From assembly GCA_001777995.1 (NCBI GenBank), contig MFFV01000010.1, positions 787 through 9,101 on the forward strand: a DNA stretch of 8,315 nucleotides, read 5' to 3'. Position numbers and translations under genes: made by a program. Within the stretch, counting starts at the first letter, position 1; each line of letters opens with the position of its first letter. Source of the DNA: Candidatus Falkowbacteria bacterium RIFCSPLOWO2_02_FULL_45_15. GTDB lineage: Bacteria; Patescibacteriota; Patescibacteriia; Patescibacteriales; XYC2-FULL-47-12. Under the pieces are notes generated by a model. That model had not been told where the DNA came from. It did not search any database and worked only from the letters and a program-made list of their open reading frames with translations. This document shows positions 1 through 6,376 of this stretch, one piece after another.

Positions 1-168
1 CCCGTAGATTTGCGAGGGACTATTAAAAACATAACTTTGTGCTCCGCTTCGCGCTATACTGATGGCGATGTGTCGTTCGTTGACTTCCACGGCAGTGAGG
101 TGCGCGTCGGCAGGTGCAATCCCGGCCATGCCCACGCCGATTTGCGTGCTCGCGAGGTAGTTTCCTAA
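1..168 (+). CDS. 3'-end of an unknown protein, possible C-type-lectin-like variable tail (partial)
   Basis: Frame 1 is open from the window edge to a TAA at 166-168, giving the last 55 residues of a protein whose start lies outside. The tail reads ...LCSASRYTDGDVSFVDF, then HGSEVRVGRCNPGHAHADLR, then AREVVS. An S-A-S-R block, then a V-x-F-x-x-F-x-G-S stretch and a final LRA-x-x-V resemble the C-terminal end of DUF1566/formylglycine-enzyme-like (C-type lectin fold) domains. In those domains the motifs run roughly WSSS...A..V.F..G.V......VRAVR. T-tailed hairpins right after the stop, on the same strand, support a real gene ending here. The minus strand is also open across this stretch but lacks a good start and ribosome binding site. 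The family assignment is tentative because most of the protein is missing; that a plus-strand gene ends here is more likely than not. Confidence 0.5.
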   Translation, partial: PVDLRGTIKNITLCSASRYTDGDVSFVDFHGSEVRVGRCNPGHAHADLRAREVVS

Positions 169-176
169 CCTTTTTT
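155..176 (+). terminator. Weak T-tailed hairpin overlapping the stop codon
   Basis: AGG (155-157) pairs with CCT (169-171) and TAG (158-160) pairs with CTA (165-167). The loop is TTTC, A168 is bulged, and a T run starts at 171. The stem is only 6 bp and includes part of the stop codon, so it is weak alone. It may act with the stronger hairpin 30 bp downstream. Confidence 0.3.
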
Positions 177-197
177 CTTTTTCTTTTTGTATCCTTC

Positions 198-226
198 AAG
201 GGCTTGACTTTGTCAGGTCCTTTTTT
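198..226 (+). terminator. Rho-independent terminator of the upstream partial gene
   Basis: AAGGGCTTGAC (198-208) pairs over 11 bp with GTCAGGTCCTT (212-222) around a 3-nt TTT loop, and six T residues follow (221-226). Two of the pairs are G-U wobbles only in plus-strand RNA; the minus-strand copy would have A-C mismatches and no T tail. The terminator therefore faces right, serves the gene ending at 168, and shields the convergent uvrA from read-through. Confidence 0.7.
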
Positions 227-280
227 CTTATCAAAATATAACCTTGCAAATTATTCTGGTCGTGAGATTGCGGCTTCTTC

Positions 281-311
281 AATCTAAAATCAAAAATCTT
301 AAATCTAAAAT
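281..311. repeat. AT-rich AATCTAAAAT/AATCTTAAAT short repeat cluster
   Basis: The decamer AATCTAAAAT occurs at 281-290 and 302-311, with the variant AATCTTAAAT at 295-304. The same two words recur overlapping at 5237-5253 in another spacer. The cluster lies just beyond the uvrA stop codon. No GC-rich hairpin with a T tail is visible for uvrA on the minus strand, so how its transcript ends is unclear. Confidence 0.5.
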
Positions 312-3124
312 TATAATACTTCTTTCAAATATTTTCCCGTCCAACTATTCTTATTCTTCGCCACTTCCGGCGGCGTGCCGCAAGCGACAACTTCGCCGCC
401 GCGCTCGCCGCCTTCCGGCCCAAGGTCAATGATGTAGTCAACGGATTTTATCACGTCCAAATTATGTTCAATGATTAGAACCGTGTTGCCCTTGTCCGCG
501 AGTTTATGCAAAATGTCCAGCAGCCGTTTAATGTCGTGGAAATGAAGACCGGTGGTCGGTTCGTCTAAAATGTAAAGCGTGCGGCCGGTGTCGCGGCGGG
601 AAAGCTCGGTCGCCAGTTTCACCCGTTGCGCTTCGCCGCCGGACAGCGTCGTCGCCGACTGGCCGAGTTTGATGTAGCCCAAGCCGACCTCGGCTAAAAT
701 GTTAAGTTTTTGCAGAATGGCGTCGCGCGCGGGCTGCGTTCCGGAAAGAGCGGGCTGGCGGAAAAAATCCTGCGCTTCCGCCGCCGTCATCTCCAAAACG
801 TCGGCGATGTTTTTGTCCTGATAATAAACGTCCAAGACGTCTTTTTGGTAGCGTTTGCCGTTGCAGGCGCGGCATTTGACGTAAACGTCCGAGAGAAATT
901 GCATGTCAATTTTCGTATAGCCGTCCCCGCCGCAGACTTCACAGCGTCCGCCCACCACGTTAAAGCTAAAATGGCTTTGGGTTAAGTTTTTAAGTTTGGC
1001 TTCCGGCTGCTCGGCGAATAAATCGCGGATGTAAGTAAAAGCGCCGGTGTAAGTCGCCGGATTGGAGCGCGGCGTTCGGCCAATGGGCGACTGGTCAATG
1101 GTAATAACTTTATCCAGATGCTCCAGCCCCTCTATTTTTTTATGCGCGCCGATTTCCGCCTTGGCGCGGTAGAAATGGCGGTTTAACGCGCGCGCTAAAA
1201 TGTCGTTCATCAAGGTTGATTTGCCCGAGCCGGAAACGCCGGTTAAGGCGACGAATTTTCCTAAAGGGAAGGCAACGGTAATGTTTTTTAAATTATTTTG
1301 AGTAGCGCCGACGATTTTAAGCGTTTGGCCGTTGCCCGAACGGTGCCGGGCGGCGGCCGGGATGGTTTTGGCGCGCGCTAAGTACTGGCCGGTAAGCGAG
1401 CGCGAATTCTTTTTTATTTCCGCCGGCGTGCCTTGGGCGATGATGTCGCCGCCAAAATTGCCCGCGCCCGGGCCGACGTCAATTATATAATCAGCCGCGA
1501 GCATCGTTGCTTCGTCGTGTTCAACGACAATGACGGTGTTTTCCAAATCGCGCAGGGCTTTGAGCGTAGTGATTAATTTCCGCATGTCTTTTTGGTGCAA
1601 GCCAACGGAAGGTTCGTCCAGCACATAAGTAACGTTTACTAAGTTGGAAGAAAGCTGCGTCGCCAGCTTTACCCGTTGCGCCTCGCCGCCGGATAAAGTG
1701 GCCATGGGCCGGTCAATCGCCACATAACCGAGACCGGCCTGCTTGAGCGCCTCGAGCTTTAGTTTAATTTCCCGAATTATCGGTTCGGCGATTTTTTTAC
1801 TTGCCCCGTTTAAGGGGCCGCCGTTAGCGAATTTTTTTACCATAGTTTCCAGCGTCGGCAGGGCGGCGTCGATAGTAAGCATGCTCACTTCGGCGATGTT
1901 TTTATCGCCCACCGTTACCGCTAAAAATTCCGGCTTCAGCCGTTTGCCGGCGCAGTCAGGGCAGGTAGCGGTGCGCAGGTACTGCTCCATATCTTGCTTG
2001 ATCGTCAGCGAATCAGTCGTTTGATATCGTTGCTCCAGTATGGGGGCAATGCCCGGAAAATTTTTAGCGCCCCAGAGTATGACGGCCAGCTGTTTTTTGT
2101 CTAAATCTTTAATGGGCGTATCAACCGAAAAACGGTAGCTCCGAGCGATTTCGTTGAGTGTTTTTAAATAGGCGCCGTACTGGCTGTTATTTTTCGGCCA
2201 CGGGCGGATAGCGCCTTCGCTGATGCTTAATTTTTCATTAAAGATGGTTTCCGGGTCTAAATGCAAGGTCGCGCCCAAGCCTTTGCATGTCGGGCAGGCG
2301 CCGCGAGGCGAGTTGAAAGAAAAATCTTTAGGCTCTAACTCCTCTAAGGTGTAGCTGCTGTCCGCGCAGCTCCAAATCGTTGAGTAGTGTTTAGCCTGCT
2401 CATCCTGTCCGATAACGGAAATCAGGCCGTTGCTTAAATCCAAACCCTTTTTAACCGCCCGCTGCAATTCCTGCCGGTCATCGCCTTTAATTTGAGCGAT
2501 GATGATTTCCAGGGTATGCGGCTGGTCGTCTAATTTTATTTCCTGTTCAGTAATGTTGATAATGGCGCCGTCCAGCCGGATGTGCGCGTAGCCGGCTTTG
2601 GTGATCCTCTGCCAGATTTTTTTATCGATAATTTCTTGGCTGCGGATTAAAGGAGCCAGAACGGCGATAGTTTGTTTTTGATAATTTAAGCCGATGGCGC
2701 GGACGATGTCGTCAATGCTTGAACGGCTCATGGCTGCTTTTGAACCGGGGCAATGCGGTACGCCAATGCGGGCAAAAAGCAGGCGCAAGAGGTCGTAAAT
2801 TTCCGTTGCCGTTCCGACGGTCGAGCGCGGGTTGCCGTTGTTTGTTTTTTGGTCGATGGCGATAGTGGGCGTAAGCCCGGTAATCGAATCCACCTCCGGC
2901 TTATCCATTAAATCAACGTATTGCCGGGCGTACGAACTCAAAGATTCCATATAGCGGCGCTGGCCCTCGGCGTAAATGGTGTCAAACGCCAAAGAAGATT
3001 TGCCCGAACCGGACAGCCCGGTGATAACTACCAGCTTATGCCGCGGGATGTCTAAGCTGACGTTTTTTAGGTTATTAGTGCGCGCGCCTTTGATTGAAAT
3101 ATTTTTTTGCATAGAGTTGAGCAT
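311..3124 (-). CDS. uvrA: UvrABC excinuclease subunit A (ATPase, DNA damage sensor)
   Basis: This is UvrA, the damage-recognition ATPase that loads UvrB in nucleotide excision repair. Its 937 residues match the usual length of about 940. It is a double ABC-type ATPase. The first half has Walker A GLSGSGKS (36-43), YAEGQRRY (51-58), the LSGGEAQR signature (477-484) and Walker B VLDEP (501-505). The second half has Walker A GVSGSGKS (629-636), LSGGEAQR (827-834) and ILDEP (852-856). The C-terminal zinc module is intact: C728, C731, C751 and C754. The other zinc module has C253, C277 and C280, but the fourth expected cysteine position reads S256 (C-A-D-S instead of CxxC). The start at 3124 fits the promoter at 3180-3208; Met5 (3112) is an alternative, and neither has a clear ribosome binding site. 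The stop is TAA. It is divergent from ftsH and convergent with the partial gene at the left edge. Confidence 0.97.
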   Translation of the reverse strand: MLNSMQKNISIKGARTNNLKNVSLDIPRHKLVVITGLSGSGKSSLAFDTIYAEGQRRYMESLSSYARQYVDLMDKPEVDSITGLTPTIAIDQKTNNGNPRSTVGTATEIYDLLRLLFARIGVPHCPGSKAAMSRSSIDDIVRAIGLNYQKQTIAVLAPLIRSQEIIDKKIWQRITKAGYAHIRLDGAIINITEQEIKLDDQPHTLEIIIAQIKGDDRQELQRAVKKGLDLSNGLISVIGQDEQAKHYSTIWSCADSSYTLEELEPKDFSFNSPRGACPTCKGLGATLHLDPETIFNEKLSISEGAIRPWPKNNSQYGAYLKTLNEIARSYRFSVDTPIKDLDKKQLAVILWGAKNFPGIAPILEQRYQTTDSLTIKQDMEQYLRTATCPDCAGKRLKPEFLAVTVGDKNIAEVSMLTIDAALPTLETMVKKFANGGPLNGASKKIAEPIIREIKLKLEALKQAGLGYVAIDRPMATLSGGEAQRVKLATQLSSNLVNVTYVLDEPSVGLHQKDMRKLITTLKALRDLENTVIVVEHDEATMLAADYIIDVGPGAGNFGGDIIAQGTPAEIKKNSRSLTGQYLARAKTIPAAARHRSGNGQTLKIVGATQNNLKNITVAFPLGKFVALTGVSGSGKSTLMNDILARALNRHFYRAKAEIGAHKKIEGLEHLDKVITIDQSPIGRTPRSNPATYTGAFTYIRDLFAEQPEAKLKNLTQSHFSFNVVGGRCEVCGGDGYTKIDMQFLSDVYVKCRACNGKRYQKDVLDVYYQDKNIADVLEMTAAEAQDFFRQPALSGTQPARDAILQKLNILAEVGLGYIKLGQSATTLSGGEAQRVKLATELSRRDTGRTLYILDEPTTGLHFHDIKRLLDILHKLADKGNTVLIIEHNLDVIKSVDYIIDLGPEGGERGGEVVACGTPPEVAKNKNSWTGKYLKEVL

Positions 3125-3179
3125 ATTTCGTAAAGATTGTAGATGCGTAGGAATTAATTGAACAGCTTAAACGAATTTT

Positions 3180-3208
3180 ATTATACGCTTAACTTAGACT
3201 TTTAGCAA
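3180..3208 (-). promoter_or_regulatory. Sigma70-type promoter of uvrA
   Basis: Read on the minus strand, TTGCTA (3203-3208) and a perfect TATAAT (3180-3185) are separated by 17 bp. Transcription would begin near 3173, leaving a leader of roughly 50 nt before the uvrA ATG at 3124. No LexA-type operator was recognised, so SOS control cannot be claimed. Confidence 0.65.
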
Positions 3209-3232
3209 GAGCATGCGCTCGCTTGCTTTTTT
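3204..3232 (+). terminator. T-tailed hairpin inside the uvrA/ftsH divergent spacer
   Basis: GCAAG (3205-3209) pairs with CTTGC (3222-3226), and AGC (3210-3212) pairs with GCT (3217-3219) around an ATGC loop, with C3220-G3221 bulged. T residues follow at 3227-3232. It looks like a rightward intrinsic terminator but lies upstream of the ftsH -10 and overlaps the -35 of uvrA. It could insulate ftsH from stray upstream transcription, or act as a DNA dyad for a regulator. Confidence 0.35.
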
Positions 3233-3247
3233 AAGAGAAGTAAGGTA

Positions 3248-3256
3248 TGCTATACT
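3248..3256 (+). promoter_or_regulatory. Extended -10 promoter of ftsH
   Basis: TGCTATACT gives the TGn extension plus TATACT at 3251-3256. No good -35 hexamer stands 16-18 bp upstream (TTTTTA at 3228-3233), which fits an extended -10 promoter. Transcription would start around 3262-3263, giving a leader of only about 13 nt before the ATG at 3276. Confidence 0.55.
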
Positions 3257-3275
3257 TTGAATTAAAAAAATTATT

Positions 3276-5099
3276 ATGAAAAGTTTATTAAAAAATTTCG
3301 GCGTATTTTTTATTATTTTTTTGGTCATTGCCAGCCTGTTTTATAATCTGGCCGGCAGCGGCGGCAAACCAGAGTCAGCCGGCATCCGGACATTAATTGA
3401 GCAGATAAACAACGAAGAAGTTGACGGCATCACCGTTGCCGGCAGCATCTTGCAGGTAAAACTGAAAAGCGGCCAAGAGCAAACGGTAAAAAAAGAAACC
3501 GCGGAAACATTATCAACGCTGCTCAAAAATTTTGGCGTGGCGCCGGAAAAAATGGCTAAAATTAACATTGAAGTGCGCGAGGAGAGCGGCCTCAATTTTT
3601 GGCTGTCAACGCTGTTGCCGATAATTTTGCCTTTGTTGTTAATCGGCTTATTCATTTATTTTATGGCCCGCCAGATTCAGGGCGCTAACGGCCGGGCGCT
3701 GATGTTCGGCCAGTCGCAGGCGCGGGAAATCAGCAACCAAAATCAGAATAAAAAAAAGCAGATTACTTTTAAAGACGTGGCGGGCGTTAAAGAGGCCAAA
3801 GAAGAATTAAAAGAGGTGGTGGAATTTTTAACCAGCCCTAAAAAATTTTTAGAATTAGGCGCCAATATTCCCAAAGGGGTGCTGTTGGTAGGGGCGCCGG
3901 GCACGGGAAAAACATTGCTCGCCAAAGCAGTCGCGGGCGAAGCCAACGTGCCCTTTTTTCACATGTCCGGCTCGGAATTCGTAGAAATGTTCGTGGGCGT
4001 AGGCGCGTCCCGCGTGCGTGATTTATTCAAGCGGGCGAAAAAAACCGCGCCGTGCATCGTGTTTATTGATGAAATTGACGCGGTCGGCCGCCAGCGCGGG
4101 TCGGGTTTGGGCGGCTCGCACGATGAACGCGAACAAACTTTAAATCAAATTTTAGTGGAGATGGACGGATTTGAACCCAATACCAACGTGATCGTGCTCG
4201 CGGCTACCAACCGGCCGGACGTGTTAGACCCGGCGTTGCTCCGGCCCGGGCGTTTTGACCGGCGGGTGGTGTTGGATGAGCCGGACATCAACGACCGCAC
4301 CGAGATTCTAAAAGTTCATTCTCGCTCAAAGCCGCTCGCTAAAGACGTCAGCTTGCGGCGCGTGGCCGAGCGCACGCCGGGGTTTAGCGGCGCGGATTTG
4401 GCTAACCTGTTAAATGAAGCGGCGATTTTAGCGGCGCGCGGCAACAAACGTTTAATTGAGATGCCGGAACTTTTCTCAAGCATTGAAAAAGTTATGCTCG
4501 GACCGGAGCGCAAAAGCCGGGTGTTGTCGGAAAAAGAGAAAAAGATAACCGCCTATCATGAAGCCGGGCACGCTTTAGTAACGCATGTTTTGCCTAATAC
4601 CGACCCGGTGCAAAAAATTTCCATTATTTCTCGGGGGATGGCCGGCGGCTATACCTTGAAAGTCCCGCTGGAAGACAAACGGATGCATTCCAAGCAGGAA
4701 TTTTTGGAAGAATTGTCGGTATTATTGGGCGGCTACATCGCCGAACAAGAAATTTTTGGCGACATCACCACCGGAGCGACGAGCGATTTACGGGCCGCCA
4801 CCAACCTGACGCGGCGGATGATTACCGACTACGGCATGAGCCGTAATTTAGGGCCGCGCACTTTTGGCAGCCGCGAAGAACTGATATTTTTAGGCCGGGA
4901 ATTGCATGAACAGCGCGACTATTCCGAAAAAATGGCGGAAAAAATTGACGAGGAAATAAGGCATTACATTAACGAGGCGGCGGAGCGGGCGCGGCAGGTG
5001 ATTCAAACGCATCGGCCAAAACTGGAAAAAATTGTCCAAGCCCTGCTCAAGCAGGAAACTTTAGAAAAAGAAGAGTTTGAGGAGTTAGTGAAAGAGTAA
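3276..5099 (+). CDS. ftsH: ATP-dependent zinc metalloprotease FtsH
   Basis: FtsH is a membrane-anchored AAA+ protease that extracts and degrades misfolded membrane proteins and short-lived regulators as a hexamer. The 607-residue length is typical. It has TM1 (about 9-27), an extracytoplasmic segment (about 28-105) and TM2 (about 108-131). The AAA module carries Walker A GAPGTGKT (206-213), pore loop F239-V-G, Walker B IVFIDE (D265/E266) and the second region of homology with likely arginine fingers R326 and R329. The protease domain has HEAGH (428-432; zinc ligands H428 and H432, catalytic E429) and the third ligand D504 in TSDL. A short helical C-tail follows. The ATG at 3276 gives the expected N-terminal lysines plus TM1. 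No Shine-Dalgarno sequence precedes it, and the promoter implies a very short AT-rich leader. It is transcribed alone and ends in TAA before a long hairpin. Confidence 0.98.
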   Translation: MKSLLKNFGVFFIIFLVIASLFYNLAGSGGKPESAGIRTLIEQINNEEVDGITVAGSILQVKLKSGQEQTVKKETAETLSTLLKNFGVAPEKMAKINIEVREESGLNFWLSTLLPIILPLLLIGLFIYFMARQIQGANGRALMFGQSQAREISNQNQNKKKQITFKDVAGVKEAKEELKEVVEFLTSPKKFLELGANIPKGVLLVGAPGTGKTLLAKAVAGEANVPFFHMSGSEFVEMFVGVGASRVRDLFKRAKKTAPCIVFIDEIDAVGRQRGSGLGGSHDEREQTLNQILVEMDGFEPNTNVIVLAATNRPDVLDPALLRPGRFDRRVVLDEPDINDRTEILKVHSRSKPLAKDVSLRRVAERTPGFSGADLANLLNEAAILAARGNKRLIEMPELFSSIEKVMLGPERKSRVLSEKEKKITAYHEAGHALVTHVLPNTDPVQKISIISRGMAGGYTLKVPLEDKRMHSKQEFLEELSVLLGGYIAEQEIFGDITTGATSDLRAATNLTRRMITDYGMSRNLGPRTFGSREELIFLGRELHEQRDYSEKMAEKIDEEIRHYINEAAERARQVIQTHRPKLEKIVQALLKQETLEKEEFEELVKE

Positions 5100-5115
5100 G
5101 AATCATTAAAACATT

Positions 5116-5203
5116 AAAGCGCCAGAACATTAAAACAATAGAGCATTTTGTATTTTGTTTTCATGCTTTAATGTTTTTATGTCCTGGTGTTTTTTGTTTT
5201 TTT
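5116..5203 (+). terminator. Long imperfect hairpin with T tract after ftsH
   Basis: Positions 5122-5146 pair with 5163-5187 over 25 positions: 21 Watson-Crick pairs, one G-U pair and three mismatches, around a 16-nt loop. The stem extends six pairs further (5116-5121 with 5188-5193, two of them G-U). A T-rich run continues to 5203. The left arm holds repeated CATTAAAA words, so a competing perfect 13-bp stem (5108-5120 with 5165-5177) is also possible. It is placed to terminate ftsH, but it is more AT-rich and longer than a usual terminator and may be a small repeat element. Confidence 0.55.
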
Positions 5204-5222
5204 AGCCCGCTTGTTGTATAAT
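5194..5222 (+). promoter_or_regulatory. Promoter of the membrane protein gene
   Basis: TTGTTT (5194-5199) and a perfect TATAAT (5217-5222) are spaced by 17 bp. The -35 lies in the T tract of the preceding hairpin. Transcription would start near 5229 with a leader of roughly 50 nt that is nearly all A and T and contains the AATCTAAAAT repeat. Confidence 0.55.
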
Positions 5223-5236
5223 GATAATAGATTTTT

Positions 5237-5253
5237 AATCTAAAATCTTAAAT
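5237..5253. repeat. Second copy of the AATCTAAAAT/AATCTTAAAT repeat
   Basis: AATCTAAAAT (5237-5246) overlaps AATCTTAAAT (5244-5253). The same two words are found beyond the uvrA stop at 281-311. Here they fall in the leader of the membrane protein gene. Confidence 0.45.
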
Positions 5254-5267
5254 CATAAATTTAACAA

Positions 5268-5273
5268 AGGAGG
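5268..5273 (+). promoter_or_regulatory. Strong Shine-Dalgarno site
   Basis: AGGAGG, within AAAGGAGGGG, lies 4 nt before the ATG at 5278. It is the only strong ribosome binding site in the window and fixes the start of the membrane protein. Confidence 0.8.
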
Positions 5274-5277
5274 GGCT

Positions 5278-6252
5278 ATGAAATACAAAGAGCTCGTTAT
5301 GGCGGTTGCTAAAGTTACCTTGCATTATAAGTACCTTTGGTTTTTCGGTTTGTTTGCCGCTTTTTTATCTAACGGCGGCCTGTACCAGTCAATTACCGGC
5401 AGTTCAAGCTCAAGTCTTACTCCTGATTGGACAAAATTAAAAGAGACGGGCATTTTTGATTGGTCTATCGTTAGCCAGGTTGTCGCCTTTGCCCAAGCTG
5501 ATCCGCTGGGATTATGGTGGCGTTTGTCAGTATTGGCAGTGATTTTAATTTTGGGCCTGTTTATTCTCTGGCTGGCCGTAGTGGCTCAAGGAGGGCTCAT
5601 TAATAATATTGCTAAAATTAATTTAGGCAAAAGGACGGACTTTAAAGACGGAGTAGCAAGCGGCCGGGCGAACCTTTGGCCGGTATTTTTCTTTAAGCTA
5701 ATCGAAAAGATTATTTTAGTCGCGGTGATTTCTTTATCTTGGCTGTCGGTTTTAGACGCGCTGAACTACGCGCATAACTTTTGGCTGCGTTCGCTCTATA
5801 CCCTCATCATCGCTCTTATCATTGTCTTAACGGCGGCCTTGGCGCTGGGCATCAGGTACAGTCTTACTTACGCCGTCATCAAAGGAGCGCGGTTCATTGA
5901 AGCGTTAGGAGCGGGCTTTAGCCTGTTAGTGAAGAATTGGTTGGTTTCGCTGGAGTCGGGAGTTATTATCTTTATCCTGAATTTTTTATTAGGTTCAATC
6001 ATCTTAACGCTCATTTCCGCTTTGACGATTCCGTTTATTTTTTTAATGTTTGTTTTTTATAAACTGGCTTTAGCTTGGGGGATGACGATTACCTTAACGC
6101 TCGGAGTAATCATTTTATTCGTTTTGGTTGCTGTGGCGGGCGGGGCGCTGGCTACTTTTAACGACGCTTTTTGGGTAACCGTTTGGCTAAAGATTGCCAG
6201 AGAAAAACAGGCTAGTTGGCTGGGGAGTATTTTTAGCCGGCAAAAGAGTTAA
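5278..6252 (+). CDS. Unrecognised polytopic membrane protein
   Basis: The 324-residue protein is dominated by hydrophobic segments. Likely membrane spans are about 18-31, 83-105, 135-157, 172-192, 224-246, 247-263 and 268-293. No signal peptidase site is evident. Between spans 1 and 2 is a Ser-rich hydrophilic stretch (about 37-75). The segment 198-221 (A-V-I-K-G-A-R-x-I-E-A-L-x-A-G) reads as an amphipathic helix before the next span. That pattern is seen in uncharacterised integral membrane proteins such as DUF4013-like or GPDPase-membrane-domain-like families. The tail 303-324 is basic and probably cytoplasmic. No catalytic, nucleotide-binding or metal motif is visible. It has its own promoter and strong ribosome binding site, so it is a real gene. 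Co-transcription with pilB 124 bp downstream is possible, because no clear promoter is seen there. No function can be given. Confidence 0.9.
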   Translation: MKYKELVMAVAKVTLHYKYLWFFGLFAAFLSNGGLYQSITGSSSSSLTPDWTKLKETGIFDWSIVSQVVAFAQADPLGLWWRLSVLAVILILGLFILWLAVVAQGGLINNIAKINLGKRTDFKDGVASGRANLWPVFFFKLIEKIILVAVISLSWLSVLDALNYAHNFWLRSLYTLIIALIIVLTAALALGIRYSLTYAVIKGARFIEALGAGFSLLVKNWLVSLESGVIIFILNFLLGSIILTLISALTIPFIFLMFVFYKLALAWGMTITLTLGVIILFVLVAVAGGALATFNDAFWVTVWLKIAREKQASWLGSIFSRQKS

Positions 6253-6255
6253 TCT

Positions 6256-6340
6256 CCACAAATCAACAAATCTTATCGCAAACATTACAAATTAAGGAAT
6301 TGACATTTGTATTATTTGCGGCGGATTCGTAGACTTGTGG
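6256..6340. repeat. Long imperfect inverted repeat between the membrane gene and pilB
   Basis: The left arm 6256-6292 begins CCACAAATC and ends ATTACAAAT. The right arm 6305-6340 is its reverse complement at 28 of 36 aligned positions, with a one-base gap. The central 12 nt are TAAGGAATTGAC. There is no T tail, so it is not a standard terminator, and no flanking target duplication is seen. It may be a degenerate miniature element or a structured RNA leader. Confidence 0.6.
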
Positions 6341-6342
6341 GT

Positions 6343-6370
6343 AAGGAAGTTTGTTATCTAGTAGTAGATA
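6343..6370 (+). promoter_or_regulatory. Remote Shine-Dalgarno plus hairpin before the pilB start
   Basis: AAGGA (6343-6347) lies 29 nt before the ATG at 6377, too far for normal initiation. Between them TATCTA (6355-6360) and TAGATA (6365-6370) form a perfect 6-bp stem with a GTAG loop. Folding would remove 16 nt and shorten the gap to about 13 nt. There is no closer ribosome binding site. The functional reading is inference. Confidence 0.3.
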
Positions 6371-6376
6371 CCCGCT

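Noticed and set aside
22..46. ATTAAAAACATA...TTTGTGC resembles a segment of 23S rRNA
   Set aside because: Only a short A-rich stretch matches. The following bases do not continue as rRNA, and the stretch is part of an open frame.
1..186. Minus-strand open frame across the left edge
   Set aside because: It has no ATG with a ribosome binding site near its upstream end, and the T-tailed hairpins fit a plus-strand gene ending at 168.
710..985. Plus-strand open frames inside uvrA (also 1743-2024 and 2976-3161)
   Set aside because: uvrA is intact through these stretches, including its zinc and ATP-binding motifs; the frames are by-products of its codon use.
6300..6305. Perfect TTGACA as a -35 box for pilB
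   Set aside because: No acceptable -10 lies 16-18 bp downstream (GGATTC/GATTCG region), and the hexamer is within the inverted repeat. It is kept only as an observation.
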